The notes under the pieces: model-generated
Told to the model about the DNA's origin: nothing
Database searches by the model: none
What the model saw: only the letters and a program-made list of their open reading frames with translations
Assembly (NCBI GenBank): GCA_018816735.1
Contig: JAHIVH010000061.1
Span: 310,001-374,000, forward strand
Direction: 5' to 3'
DNA from: Pseudomonadota bacterium
Lineage (GTDB): Bacteria; Desulfobacterota; Desulfobacteria; Desulfobacterales; JAHIVH01
DNA length: 64,000 bases
In this document: positions 29,173 through 38,446 of the stretch, one piece after another
Numbering within the stretch: position 1 is the first letter of the stretch
How the letters are laid out: each line of letters opens with the position of its first letter
Program-made: the position numbers and the translations under genes

Positions 29173-29919
29173 ATGACCAAAATTGGTATTATCGGAGGCT
29201 CGGGACTGGACAATCCCGATTTCATGCAATACATCAAGTCTTCAGATGTCCACACCCCCTATGGTGACCCTTCATCTGAGATTATTCACGGAAAAATAAA
29301 CGGGGTGAACGTTGTCATTCTTTCAAGGCACGGGAAAAAACACCACCTGTCACCGACAGAGGTCAATTATCGGGCCAATGTCTATGCCCTGATCGAGAGT
29401 GGCGCCACGCATATTGTTGCCACCACGGCATGTGGCAGTTTGCGGGAAGAGATTGGCCGGGGAGATTTTGTCATTCCTGATCAGTTTATCGATTTTACCC
29501 GCCACCGCAAAAACACCTTTTTTGACTCCTTTAAAAATGGCGCACGCCATTGCGCCATGGCAGATCCGTTTAACACTGATTTAAGAAATGCGCTTATTGA
29601 AACGGCCAAAGAACTCGATTTCAAGTACCATCCAAAAGGTACGGTCATGACCATAGAAGGCCCCAGATTTTCCACACGCGCAGAATCAAACATGTTTCGC
29701 ATCCTGGGTGGTGACATCATCAACATGTCCATAGCACCCGAAGCTGCTTTGGCCAATGAATGCAATATCCCTTACGCGGCTGTTGCCATGAGCACGGATT
29801 ATGACTGCTGGAAAACGGATGAAGAGCCGGTCAGCTGGGAAGAAATCATGGCGGTTTTCAAACAGAATGCAGAAAATATGAAAAAAATCCTCATACATAT
29901 GACCAATAAAGTTCGATAA
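29173..29919 (+). CDS. mtnP: 5'-methylthioadenosine phosphorylase (likely also 5'-deoxyadenosine)
   Basis: 248 aa. Cleaves MTA with phosphate to adenine and 5-methylthioribose-1-phosphate; many members accept 5'-deoxyadenosine, the by-product of radical-SAM enzymes. Motifs: IGIIGGSGL, LSRHGKKHHLSPTEVNYRAN, EGPRFSTRAESNMF, INMSIAPEAALA (family usually INMT..PE) and STDYDCWKTDEEPVSWEE, the last typical of MTA phosphorylases rather than plain purine phosphorylases. AGGAGAGAGG precedes the ATG. Products feed apt (adenine) and mtnA (sugar), both in the same run. Confidence 0.93.
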   Translation: MTKIGIIGGSGLDNPDFMQYIKSSDVHTPYGDPSSEIIHGKINGVNVVILSRHGKKHHLSPTEVNYRANVYALIESGATHIVATTACGSLREEIGRGDFVIPDQFIDFTRHRKNTFFDSFKNGARHCAMADPFNTDLRNALIETAKELDFKYHPKGTVMTIEGPRFSTRAESNMFRILGGDIINMSIAPEAALANECNIPYAAVAMSTDYDCWKTDEEPVSWEEIMAVFKQNAENMKKILIHMTNKVR

Positions 29920-29960
29920 ACCGTCATTTGCCAGGAGAATGTCAAAGACAAGGAGGAAAA

Positions 29961-30482
29961 ATGAATCTTGCAGAAAAAATCAGAACCGTCCCCAATTGGC
30001 CCATAAAGGGTGTGATGTTCCGGGACATAACCACACTTCTACAGGAACCGGAAGCTTTTAAGGAAACCATGGCGCGCTTTTATGATCGCTATAAGGAAAT
30101 GGATGTGGATAAAATCGTCGGCATAGATGCACGTGGATTCATTTTCGGTGCTGTTTTGGCATACCGTCTGGGCGTGGGTTTTATACCGGTCAGAAAAAAA
30201 GGAAAACTGCCTTACAAAACCATACAGGCTGAATACTCCCTGGAGTACGGCACTGATGTTGTGGAAATGCATGAAGATGCGATTAATAAGGGAGACCGGG
30301 TCGTGATCATTGACGATCTCATCGCAACAGGCGGGACCATTTCTGCAGCCGTAAAACTTGTTGAGGAACTCGGGGGGGATATACTGGAATGCGCCTTCGT
30401 GGTTGAGCTTCCGGAATTAAACGGCAGGGAAAAGATACCCGGTCAGAATGTGTTTTGCCTCTGTGAATTTGAGGGCGAATGA
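29961..30482 (+). CDS. apt: Adenine phosphoribosyltransferase
   Basis: 173 aa from the ATG at 29961, which has AGGAGG upstream. Converts adenine and PRPP to AMP and PPi. The PRPP loop VVIIDDLIATGGTISAA is intact, as are IRTVPNWPIKGVMFRDITTLL, GIDARGFIFGAVLA and PVRKKGKLPYKTI. Placed 41 bases after mtnP, whose adenine it recovers, and four genes upstream of the prs product that it needs as cosubstrate is encoded downstream in the same run. Confidence 0.96.
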   Translation: MNLAEKIRTVPNWPIKGVMFRDITTLLQEPEAFKETMARFYDRYKEMDVDKIVGIDARGFIFGAVLAYRLGVGFIPVRKKGKLPYKTIQAEYSLEYGTDVVEMHEDAINKGDRVVIIDDLIATGGTISAAVKLVEELGGDILECAFVVELPELNGREKIPGQNVFCLCEFEGE

Positions 30483-30540
30483 GCGGTCCATATTAGACAC
30501 GGTCAGTCATTTTAGAAATTTTTTTTGAAGGGATTTCCCC

Positions 30541-31650
30541 ATGACAAAAATTCACCAATTAAACGAACTCGGACAGAGTATCTGGTTCGACTATATAGAA
30601 CGGCAGCTGCTACGGAAAGGTGGCCTCAAAGCCCTTATAGACAAAGGGATAACCGGCGTTACATCCAATCCTTCCATATTCGAAAAGGCAATCACTTCCA
30701 GCGCGGATTATGATGAGGATATCGCAATACTTGCAAAACAGGGAAACTCTGCCCCGGCGATCTATGAAGCCCTGGCGTTTTCGGATATCCGGGAGGCGGC
30801 AGACTGTTTAAAACCTGTTTACGAAAAAACCAACGGGGCGGACGGATTTGTCAGCCTGGAAGTCAGCCCTGAAATCGCAAATGATTCTGCTAAAACCTAT
30901 CAGGAAGGGATACGCCTGTTTCAAACCCTTGACCGGCCCAACGTCATGATCAAGGTTCCTGCAACGCAAAACGGCATGGACGCGGTGACACGCCTTATTG
31001 CAGCCGGTGTAAATGTAAATGTCACGCTTATTTTTTCTGTCAGACATTATGTTGCTTCCGCCCAAAGTTATATCAAAGGGATCAAACAGCTTATTAAACA
31101 GGGGCCTTCAATAAAAGGCGGATTATCTGCCGATCGGGTTTCCTCTGTCGCATCCGTTTTTATCAGTCGGACAGATTCAGCCATTGACCGGTTTTTACTT
31201 GAAACCGACCGAACAGATCTGATTGGGACAATGGCCATATCTGTCGCAAAAAGTGCTTATGCCAAATTCATGCAGCTTTTTTCAGGTTCGGACTGGAATG
31301 TGTTGGCAAAAAAGGGGGCCAAGGTTCAAAGACCGCTTTGGGCCAGCACCAGCACAAAAAATCCGGATTTTCCGGATACCATGTATGTGGATGAACTCAT
31401 CGGCCCTCATACGGTCAATACGCTGCCGCCAAATACAGTGGATGCATTTCTGGATCATGGATCGGTCAGCGAAACATTGACAGCCGGACTGAATCTGGCG
31501 GATCAAAGAATTCAGGAACTACATCTTTTTGGAATTGATCTGGACAGAGTGCTCCAAAGTCTCCAGGACCAAGGGCTTGATGCATTCTCAAAATCGTTTT
31601 CTTCTTTGCTGGAAAGCGTTTCTGATAAAAAAGAGGGTTACTTGAATTAA
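30541..31650 (+). CDS. tal: Transaldolase
   Basis: 369 aa, the longer actinobacterial/cyanobacterial-type transaldolase. Transfers a three-carbon dihydroxyacetone unit between sugar phosphates in the non-oxidative pentose phosphate pathway. Seen: GVTSNPSIFEKAI near the N-terminus, the Schiff-base lysine in NVMIKVPATQNGMDAV, NVTLIFSVRHY, SVASVFISRTDSAIDRFL and RPLWASTSTKNP. No fused glucose-6-phosphate isomerase domain. With tkt and rpiB in the same run it can make ribose-5-phosphate for prs without the oxidative branch. Confidence 0.94.
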   Translation: MTKIHQLNELGQSIWFDYIERQLLRKGGLKALIDKGITGVTSNPSIFEKAITSSADYDEDIAILAKQGNSAPAIYEALAFSDIREAADCLKPVYEKTNGADGFVSLEVSPEIANDSAKTYQEGIRLFQTLDRPNVMIKVPATQNGMDAVTRLIAAGVNVNVTLIFSVRHYVASAQSYIKGIKQLIKQGPSIKGGLSADRVSSVASVFISRTDSAIDRFLLETDRTDLIGTMAISVAKSAYAKFMQLFSGSDWNVLAKKGAKVQRPLWASTSTKNPDFPDTMYVDELIGPHTVNTLPPNTVDAFLDHGSVSETLTAGLNLADQRIQELHLFGIDLDRVLQSLQDQGLDAFSKSFSSLLESVSDKKEGYLN

Positions 31651-31694
31651 AAGCCAATGAATAACCTATTAATACAGGACAAAAAGAGATCATT

Positions 31695-32636
31695 ATGAAC
31701 GGATTTAAAATATTTACCGGCAATTCAAATCCGGATTTTGCGAAAAAAGTGTGTGAGTATTTGAATGAGACATTGGGAAGTGCAAAAGTAAACAAATTTT
31801 CCGATGACGAAATTCAGATTGAAATTCAAGAGAATGTTCGATCCCAGGAAGTCTTCATTGTTCAATCAACATGTGAACCGGTTAATGACAACCTGATGGA
31901 AATCCTTCTGATGGCTGACGCACTGAAACGGTCATCTGCAAAAAAAATATCCGCTGTTATCCCCTATTTCGGATATTCAAGACAGGATAAAAAAGTGATA
32001 CCCCGAGTACCCATCAGTGCAAAACTGGTTGCAGATCTTCTTGAAAAAGCAGGCATTTCAAGAATCATCACCATGGATTTGCATGCCGGCCAGATTCAGG
32101 GCTTTTTCAATGTGCCTGTGGACAATCTCTATGCAGCGCCAATCATTCTTGATTTCATTAAATCAAATTATCATAATAATGACATTGTCATCGTATCTCC
32201 GGATGCAGGCGGTGTTGAAAGAGCGCGTGCGTTTGCCAAACGTCTGGATGCGGGGCTTGCCATCATCGATAAAAGAAGGGATGCGCCAAACGTTGCAAAG
32301 GCAATGGCCGTTATCGGAAATGTAGAAGGAAAAAAAGCCATCATTATAGACGATATGGTTGACACGGCAGGGACGCTGACAGAAGGCGTCGAAGCGTTGC
32401 TTGATAATGGTGCAATGGAAGTTCATTGCTGCTGTTCGCATCCGGTGCTCTCAGGACCGGCGATAAACCGGATAAACAAATCCAGATTAAAAACCCTGGT
32501 TGTCACCAATACGATACCGCTGAATGGAAAAGCAGTTGAATGTGACAAAATCAAAGTTCTCTCTGTGGCCTCACTCATTGGTGAGGGAATGAGGAGGAGT
32601 TTCAAAGGTGAATCGGTTTCTTCCCTTTTTGTCTAA
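31695..32636 (+). CDS. prs: Ribose-phosphate pyrophosphokinase (PRPP synthetase)
   Basis: 313 aa, standard. Makes PRPP from ribose-5-phosphate and ATP. Motifs: [84 protein letters not shown], and the PRPP loop [23 protein letters not shown] feeds Apt encoded upstream. The gene lies between tal and tkt with gaps of 44 and 53 bases. It may be a second copy specific to this operon or the only one; other genome regions are not visible. Confidence 0.96.
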   Translation: MNGFKIFTGNSNPDFAKKVCEYLNETLGSAKVNKFSDDEIQIEIQENVRSQEVFIVQSTCEPVNDNLMEILLMADALKRSSAKKISAVIPYFGYSRQDKKVIPRVPISAKLVADLLEKAGISRIITMDLHAGQIQGFFNVPVDNLYAAPIILDFIKSNYHNNDIVIVSPDAGGVERARAFAKRLDAGLAIIDKRRDAPNVAKAMAVIGNVEGKKAIIIDDMVDTAGTLTEGVEALLDNGAMEVHCCCSHPVLSGPAINRINKSRLKTLVVTNTIPLNGKAVECDKIKVLSVASLIGEGMRRSFKGESVSSLFV

Positions 32637-32689
32637 CTGTATCAGGCAAATTTTTTGAGACAATATCATCAGAAATTGAGGAATTACAC

Positions 32690-34717
32690 ATGGCTTTTGA
32701 TCATTACACAATTGACGACCTCTGTATCAACACCATCAGGACACTTTCAATCGATGCCATCGAGAAAGCGAATTCCGGTCATCCAGGTGCACCCATGGGA
32801 CTTGCGGCAGCAGCTTATACGCTGTGGACCCGGATACTAAAGCACAATCCAAAAAATCCGCTCTGGCATGACCGGGACAGATTCGTTCTCTCCGGGGGCC
32901 ATGCGTCCATGCTGCTCTACAGTCTTCTATACCTGACAGGATACGACCTTTCCCTGGATGATATTAAAAAATTTCGCCAGTGGGAAAGCAGAACACCCGG
33001 ACATCCGGAATTTGGCCATACTCCCGGTGTCGAAACGACAACCGGCCCTCTGGGCCAGGGTATGGCAAATGCCGTGGGTATGGCATTGGCTGAACGCCAC
33101 CTGGCATCAAAATACAATCGTCCCGGATATCAAATCGTTGATCACTTTACCTATGTCATGTGCGGCGACGGAGACATGATGGAAGGCGTTTGTCATGAAG
33201 CGGTTTCTCTTGCAGGCCATCTGGGGCTTTCAAAACTGATCTGCATCTATGATGACAATCAGATTTCCATTGAAGGAAAAACCGATATTGCCTTTACGGA
33301 AGATGTGGCCAAACGCTTTGAGGCATTAAACTGGCACACCATCAAAGTAGAAGACGGCAACGATATCAACGCCATTTCAACGGCACTTTCGGACGCGCAG
33401 AAAGAATCCGGCAAGCCGTCACTGATTCTGGTTAAAACCCAGATCGCTTTTGGAAGCCCCAACAAACAGGGATCAAGCGACGCTCATGGCGCCCCTCTGG
33501 GTGAAGAGGAAGTTCGCCTGACGAAAAGGAATCTTTGCTGGCCTGAAGACAAATCGTTTTATGTGCCTGACGATGCGTTGAAACACTTCAGACACTGTAT
33601 TGAAAAAGGAATGGCAAACGAATCGTTATGGCGCGAAACCTATCATTCATTTTCAAAAGAATACCCTGAACTGGCCATGGAATGGTCCCATCAGATGAAT
33701 GGTCTTCTCACGAACGGATGGGATAAAGACATACCGGTATTTTCCCCTGCAGATTCTCCAATCGCAACCCGCGCCGCCTCAGGAAAGGTTTTAACCGCCA
33801 TAGCCAAAAACCTTCCGTCTCTCATCGGAGGGTCTGCCGATCTGGCCCCGTCCAATAAAACCTATTTGAATTTCAGCCATGATTTTCAGAAAGATTCTTA
33901 CGATGGAAGGAATATCAGATTCGGTGTGCGTGAACATGCCATGGGAAGTATCATGACCGGTATGTATCTTCATAAAGGCCTGAAGCCATATGGGGGCACA
34001 TTTCTGGTTTTTGCAGATTATATGAGGGGCGCGATACGCGTGGCCAGCCTGATGAAACTGCCGTTGATCTATGTTTTTACCCACGACAGCATTGCTGTGG
34101 GTGAAGATGGCCCCACGCATCAACCAATTGAGCACCTGATATCCTTGAGATGCATTCCGGGCTTAACGGTAATCCGCCCTTGTGACGCCATTGAAACAGC
34201 TGAGGCCTGGAAACACGCCGTAGAAAAGAAAGATGGCCCGACAGCCCTTATCCTGAGCCGTCAGAAACTGCCGATACTGGCAAGACACGGCGCAAAAAAT
34301 GCGTTGGGAAAAGGCGCCTATATCATGGAAGACGCCGATGGTACGCCTGACCTTATTCTCATTGCATCCGGCTCGGAAGTTCATATTGCTGTCCTTTCGA
34401 AAGCGCTCCTTTCGAAAGAGAATATCTCCGTGCGCGTTGTCAGCATGCCCAGTTGGGAATTGTTTGAAAAAACATCTTCCGAATATCAACAAAGCATCCT
34501 TTTGCCTGATGTGAAAGCCCGGATGGCAATAGAGGCAGGAAGTCCCATGGGCTGGGAAAAATATACAGGAGACAGTGGTTTGATTATAGGTATCAACAGA
34601 TTCGGAGCGTCTGCGCCTGGCGGAACCAATTTGAAAAATTTTGGATTTACTGCGGAGAATATTGCAGATCAGGCACGTAAACTCTTGAAAAATAGCGGCT
34701 TGAAAATAGCCATATAA
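32690..34717 (+). CDS. tkt: Transketolase
   Basis: 675 aa, full length. Thiamine-diphosphate enzyme moving two-carbon units between sugar phosphates. Seen: [47 protein letters not shown], the ThDP/Mg motif [14 protein letters not shown] with [25 protein letters not shown], and in the second half [44 protein letters not shown] and the C-terminal domain. No residues look lost. It completes, with tal and rpiB, a non-oxidative pentose phosphate set in this run. Confidence 0.97.
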   Translation: MAFDHYTIDDLCINTIRTLSIDAIEKANSGHPGAPMGLAAAAYTLWTRILKHNPKNPLWHDRDRFVLSGGHASMLLYSLLYLTGYDLSLDDIKKFRQWESRTPGHPEFGHTPGVETTTGPLGQGMANAVGMALAERHLASKYNRPGYQIVDHFTYVMCGDGDMMEGVCHEAVSLAGHLGLSKLICIYDDNQISIEGKTDIAFTEDVAKRFEALNWHTIKVEDGNDINAISTALSDAQKESGKPSLILVKTQIAFGSPNKQGSSDAHGAPLGEEEVRLTKRNLCWPEDKSFYVPDDALKHFRHCIEKGMANESLWRETYHSFSKEYPELAMEWSHQMNGLLTNGWDKDIPVFSPADSPIATRAASGKVLTAIAKNLPSLIGGSADLAPSNKTYLNFSHDFQKDSYDGRNIRFGVREHAMGSIMTGMYLHKGLKPYGGTFLVFADYMRGAIRVASLMKLPLIYVFTHDSIAVGEDGPTHQPIEHLISLRCIPGLTVIRPCDAIETAEAWKHAVEKKDGPTALILSRQKLPILARHGAKNALGKGAYIMEDADGTPDLILIASGSEVHIAVLSKALLSKENISVRVVSMPSWELFEKTSSEYQQSILLPDVKARMAIEAGSPMGWEKYTGDSGLIIGINRFGASAPGGTNLKNFGFTAENIADQARKLLKNSGLKIAI

Positions 34718-34787
34718 CACATATTTAAGTTTATCTGAATTTGAAGTTTTTTCTTATTTGAATACAAGAACGGTTAAGGAGGAAAAC

Positions 34788-35669
34788 ATGGCAGACATGG
34801 ATGATTTGAAGGAAGGGAAAAAATATTATACGGACACACCACAGAAATCGGACGGTTTTTTCCTGAAGGGGTCGAATTCGCTCGATTGGGGAATGAAGAA
34901 CAGGTTATCACGGATTTTCAATCCCAAATCCGGACGAACCGTCATGCTTGCTATCGATCATGGCTATTTCCAGGGACCGACAACAGGACTTGAGAGAATC
35001 GATCTCAATATCCTCCCGATTGTGCCCTATGCGGACACGTTAATGCTGACCCGGGGGATCTTGCGAAGCATTGTCCCGCCATCCCTGTCACAGTCAGTTG
35101 TATTGAGAGTCTCCGGTGGCACAAGCATATTAAAAGAACTGTCCAATGAAGACATCGCTGTGGATATTGAAGATTCCATACGCCTTAATGTATGCGCCAT
35201 GGCCGTACAGGTGTTTATCGGGGGAGAATTCGAAAAAGAGTCCATCATCAATATGACAAAAATGGTGGATATCGGCACGCGTTATGGTATTCCCACATTG
35301 GCCGTGACAGCTGTGGGCAAGGATATGGCAAGAGATGCGAGATACTTCAGGCTGGCAACCCGAATTTGCGCAGAGCTGGGCGCCCAATACATTAAATCCT
35401 ATTATATTGAAGAAGGATTTGAAACCGTAACCGCATCCTGTCCTGTGCCTATTGTGATGGCCGGCGGCAAAAAAATCCCGGAGTTCGATGCCTTAAAAAT
35501 GGCGTACAACGCCATACAGCAGGGTGCCTCAGGCGTTGATATGGGCCGGAACATTTTTCAGGCCGAATCCCCTGTTGCCATGATCCAGGCAGTTAAAGCC
35601 GTTGTTCATGACAATGAAACACCGGAGGGAGCGTTTGATCTTTATAATACATTAAAACATCAGGGATAG
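34788..35669 (+). CDS. lsrF: LsrF-type class I aldolase/thiolase, proposed deoxypentulose-phosphate aldolase
   Basis: 293 aa from the ATG at 34788 (AAGGAGG upstream), almost exactly the length of E. coli LsrF. The resemblance runs end to end: [68 protein letters not shown]-like [32 protein letters not shown] and [13 protein letters not shown]. Lysine 203 in YIKSYY falls at the Schiff-base lysine of LsrF. LsrF handles phosphorylated autoinducer-2 derivatives and yields DHAP plus acetyl-CoA. No lsrK, lsrG, lsrR or AI-2 transporter is in the window; the next gene, 35 bases on, is mtnA. Its substrate here is therefore more likely 5-deoxyribulose-1-phosphate or 5-methylthioribulose-1-phosphate (inference). 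Confidence 0.88.
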   Translation: MADMDDLKEGKKYYTDTPQKSDGFFLKGSNSLDWGMKNRLSRIFNPKSGRTVMLAIDHGYFQGPTTGLERIDLNILPIVPYADTLMLTRGILRSIVPPSLSQSVVLRVSGGTSILKELSNEDIAVDIEDSIRLNVCAMAVQVFIGGEFEKESIINMTKMVDIGTRYGIPTLAVTAVGKDMARDARYFRLATRICAELGAQYIKSYYIEEGFETVTASCPVPIVMAGGKKIPEFDALKMAYNAIQQGASGVDMGRNIFQAESPVAMIQAVKAVVHDNETPEGAFDLYNTLKHQG

Positions 35670-35704
35670 ATTCTCTATAAACAAAATAAATTTAAGGGTA
35701 ACAC

Positions 35705-36811
35705 ATGAAAGTAGATGGTATCAATATTCGCCCGATATGGCTGAATCCGGAAGATGAAACACTAGTAAGCGTCATTGATCAGAGAATGCTTCCCCATGAA
35801 CTCGTCATTATCGATCTGAAAAACCTTGATGACGTGATACACGCCATCAAGGAAATGGTGGTAAGAGGCGCCCCGCTCATCGGGGCGACCGGTGCTTATG
35901 GTGTGTATATCATCACCCAGGAACTGAAAAACAATGTCATGAATGACAGCATGCTCATTGAAGCATGTGACCGCCTCAAATCATCGAGGCCCACGGCAGT
36001 GAACCTTTCCTGGGCTGTTGACGATTCACTTGAAGAGGTATTAAAAGGACTGACACAATCGGAAAGAGTCACGATTGCACGGAATAAAGCTTCTGAAATC
36101 ACAGAATTTGAAGCAGACAACTGTGAAAGAATCGGTCAATACGGCCTTAAAATTGTGGAAGAGATCAGCAAGCGGAAAAAAGGCGACACCGTAAATATAC
36201 TGACACACTGCAATGCAGGATGGCTGGCATGCGTTGAGTATGGCACAGCCACCGCACCGATGTATTCGGCTTATGATAATGGCATTGATATTCATGTATG
36301 GGTGGATGAAACAAGGCCCCTTAACCAGGGAGCACGGCTTACCGCATGGGAATTGGGAAAACACGGGATCAAACATACGGTAATCACCGATAATGCAGGT
36401 GGCCACCTGATGCAGCATGGCCTGGTCGATCTTGTTCTGGTTGGAACCGACAGAACGACCTATACAGGCGATGTGGCAAACAAGATCGGCACGTATCTAA
36501 AAGCGCTTGCCGCAAAAGATAATCATGTTCCTTTCTATGTGGCGCTTCCTTCGAGTACGTTTGACTGGAACGTAAGGGATGGTGTAACGGAAATTCCCAT
36601 AGAAGAACGGGACCCGGATGAGATCAGGTTTATCCAGGGGAAAGATAATGGAACAATCAAAAGCGTTCTCGTTCCCCCGAAAGACAGCCCTGCAGGAAAC
36701 TATGCCTTTGACGTGACCCCTGCAAGACTGGTCACCGGATTTATTACGGAACGCGGCATATGCCAGGCAAATGAAGACAGTATAAAAAAATTATTTCCTG
36801 AAAAATTTTAA
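35705..36811 (+). CDS. mtnA: Methylthioribose-1-phosphate isomerase
   Basis: 368 aa. Converts 5-methylthioribose-1-phosphate (and in some species 5-deoxyribose-1-phosphate) to the ribulose-1-phosphate. Catalytic Cys169 stands in LTHCNAGWLA and Asp249 in VGTDRTTYTGDVANKIGTY; also VRGAPLIGATGAYGV and VDETRPLNQGARLTAWEL. The residue after the catalytic HCNAG is Trp, where many MtnA have Ala, which may affect the substrate pocket. No mtnB, mtnC or mtnD (the oxygen-using branch) is present in the run. The LsrF-type aldolase gene directly upstream supplies a plausible next step. Confidence 0.95.
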   Translation: MKVDGINIRPIWLNPEDETLVSVIDQRMLPHELVIIDLKNLDDVIHAIKEMVVRGAPLIGATGAYGVYIITQELKNNVMNDSMLIEACDRLKSSRPTAVNLSWAVDDSLEEVLKGLTQSERVTIARNKASEITEFEADNCERIGQYGLKIVEEISKRKKGDTVNILTHCNAGWLACVEYGTATAPMYSAYDNGIDIHVWVDETRPLNQGARLTAWELGKHGIKHTVITDNAGGHLMQHGLVDLVLVGTDRTTYTGDVANKIGTYLKALAAKDNHVPFYVALPSSTFDWNVRDGVTEIPIEERDPDEIRFIQGKDNGTIKSVLVPPKDSPAGNYAFDVTPARLVTGFITERGICQANEDSIKKLFPEKF

Positions 36812-36831
36812 AAGAAAAATTCCGGTTGCAC

Positions 36832-37479
36832 ATGATGAAAAACAAATTTCTTATACTCAAATTTTTAACGCTGTTTTTTTTTGTAAACCTTGCGATTGGA
36901 GAAGAATCTGCAATTACTCCTCAAGTATTGGTTCGCTTTAATGATGAGAATCGTCAAAAATTGATGAATAAGGAAGTCGTTTATAAATATACGGAAATCA
37001 AAGGCAAAGATGGCAGTGAAAATGGATACGGTGAAGCCGCAGCTATTGTGGCTGCCCCCATTGACAGGTGTTTTACCCTCTTCTGCGACTTCAACAAACA
37101 TCACCTCTTTTTTCCGAGAAAAAAGGAAAGCAAGGTCGTCAAAACCTGGGAAAACAATGCGCTGGTTTATAAAAAGTTTAAAGTGTATTTTACAACCATC
37201 GCGTACACGACGCTTTATACGATTCATAAGGATATCTATCAGGTAGACTTTAAACTGGATACGGGTTATCCCCATGATATCAAAAGCAACGCCGGATATT
37301 TCAAATTCGATGTGATTGATGAAAATAACACGTTGGTATCTTTTGTGCTGACAAAAGTGGAAACAGGATTAAAAGTACCTGCTTTTATTCAGAAGTATAT
37401 TACATCACGTGACCTTCCTGACGTTGTGGACTGCATCCGCAAACGGATCGAATCAGGGGGAACGTGGGTGAAAGACTAA
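36832..37479 (+). CDS. Exported SRPBCC/START-like lipid-binding protein
   Basis: About 215 aa with an N-terminal signal peptide (KNKFLILKFLTLFFFVNLAIG, cleavage near IGEES). The body has the order of a helix-grip SRPBCC domain: KGKDGSENGYGEAAAIVAAPIDRCFTLFCD in part, strands KESKVVKTWENNALVYKKFKV, and a final amphipathic helix DVVDCIRKRIESGG. Such domains hold a hydrophobic ligand; a periplasmic location follows from the signal. The start is ATG at 36832 (a TTG six bases upstream is possible). It follows mtnA by 20 bases, so it belongs to the run although it has no evident link to SAM salvage. Confidence 0.75.
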   Translation: MMKNKFLILKFLTLFFFVNLAIGEESAITPQVLVRFNDENRQKLMNKEVVYKYTEIKGKDGSENGYGEAAAIVAAPIDRCFTLFCDFNKHHLFFPRKKESKVVKTWENNALVYKKFKVYFTTIAYTTLYTIHKDIYQVDFKLDTGYPHDIKSNAGYFKFDVIDENNTLVSFVLTKVETGLKVPAFIQKYITSRDLPDVVDCIRKRIESGGTWVKD

Positions 37480-37516
37480 AAATGGTATAAAACGCATAAC
37501 AGCCTGAGGAGAAGAA

Positions 37517-38371
37517 ATGGATTTAACGATATTTACAGGTATCGCCATAAGCACTTCAAGTACGATTGCCTTGAATGTCGGAAAAGGCATTCAAAAGATG
37601 AAGGTTGATGTCCTGACTCAGGGCCTTAATATGTTTTCAAAAGAAAACCGCAACGATTTTTTGATATGGCTTTTCGGTGTCATCGTTACGGCGTCAAGCA
37701 TTGGTCTTTATTCTTATGCCATGAAACTGACGGACAAGCCATCCACAGTTTCTTCCTGCACAGGACTGGGACTTATAGCCTTGGTGGTTTTTGCCAAATA
37801 TGTCCTGAAGGAAAAGGTCGGACCAAGAGAGATTGCCGGATGCACCCTGATTGTTCTCTGCACCCTTTCACTGACATTAAATGATAGCAAAATAATGACG
37901 CCCCAGTCGTTTCAGATTTATGAGCTGATCAAATATTCGGGTATAATAATTTCGATTTTCATTGTTCTTGTCCCCTATTCCCTGATCACCCACACGCTGC
38001 ACGGCATGGTTTTCGGGTCACTTGCAGGTGTGATGATAGGCATTGGTCTTTTTCTTGGGGACATTGCCCTGGTTGAAGCAAATGGTGATTTTGTGGGACA
38101 ACTGTATACGCCCTACCCGTATATTGCTTTTATCGCAGCCGTATCTGCGCTGGTTTTTACCCAGATTGGGTTTTTAGGGGGGCGGGCGGTCGTTGTCGTG
38201 CCCTGCATAAATGCATGTACGATTTTGACCCCCATACTGCTGGAATACCTGATATACGGCATTACGCTCAATACGATCCAATACTTCTCGATCCTGGGAA
38301 TTCTGGGAGGTGTGATTCTGCTCTCCAGCACGGGTATGGAGACCAGGAATCCGGGTATAAAAAAACAATAA
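37517..38371 (+). CDS. DMT-superfamily (EamA/NIPA-like) membrane transporter
   Basis: 284 aa with about nine to ten hydrophobic helices in two halves, e.g. FLIWLFGVIVTASSIGLYSYAM, GLIALVVFAKYVLKEKVG, YSGIIISIFIVLVPYSLI and YFSILGILGGVILLSS. The KYVLKEKVGPREIAG loop is the signature-like glutamate-containing loop of DMT transporters (often EKxxxxxxxG). GAGGAG precedes the ATG. Substrate not predictable. In context it could export a product of, or import a substrate for, the radical-SAM/envelope module. Confidence 0.78.
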   Translation: MDLTIFTGIAISTSSTIALNVGKGIQKMKVDVLTQGLNMFSKENRNDFLIWLFGVIVTASSIGLYSYAMKLTDKPSTVSSCTGLGLIALVVFAKYVLKEKVGPREIAGCTLIVLCTLSLTLNDSKIMTPQSFQIYELIKYSGIIISIFIVLVPYSLITHTLHGMVFGSLAGVMIGIGLFLGDIALVEANGDFVGQLYTPYPYIAFIAAVSALVFTQIGFLGGRAVVVVPCINACTILTPILLEYLIYGITLNTIQYFSILGILGGVILLSSTGMETRNPGIKKQ

Positions 38372-38383
38372 AAAAGGAGGATG

Positions 38384-38433
38384 ATAACAAATGTAACATT
38401 TTGGACTTAAATCCGTTTTCTTTAAAAAAAATA
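38384..38433 (+). other. Ribosome site followed by a start-stop or 9-codon mini-ORF
   Basis: A strong AAAAAAGGAGG is followed by overlapping ATG codons: ATGATAACAAATGTAA. One reading gives a minimal ATG-TAA start-stop, another a nine-codon peptide ending before 38413. The true lipoprotein start, with its own GAGGAGG, is 40 bases on. It may be a translational pause or decoy upstream of the large lipoprotein gene, or leftover sequence. Confidence 0.35.
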
Positions 38434-38446
38434 AAGAGGAGGAAAC

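Noticed and set aside
34788..35669. AI-2 (autoinducer) uptake and degradation operon
   Set aside because: Only LsrF is present; kinase, isomerase, repressor and transporter genes are absent and the neighbours are MTA-salvage and pentose phosphate genes.
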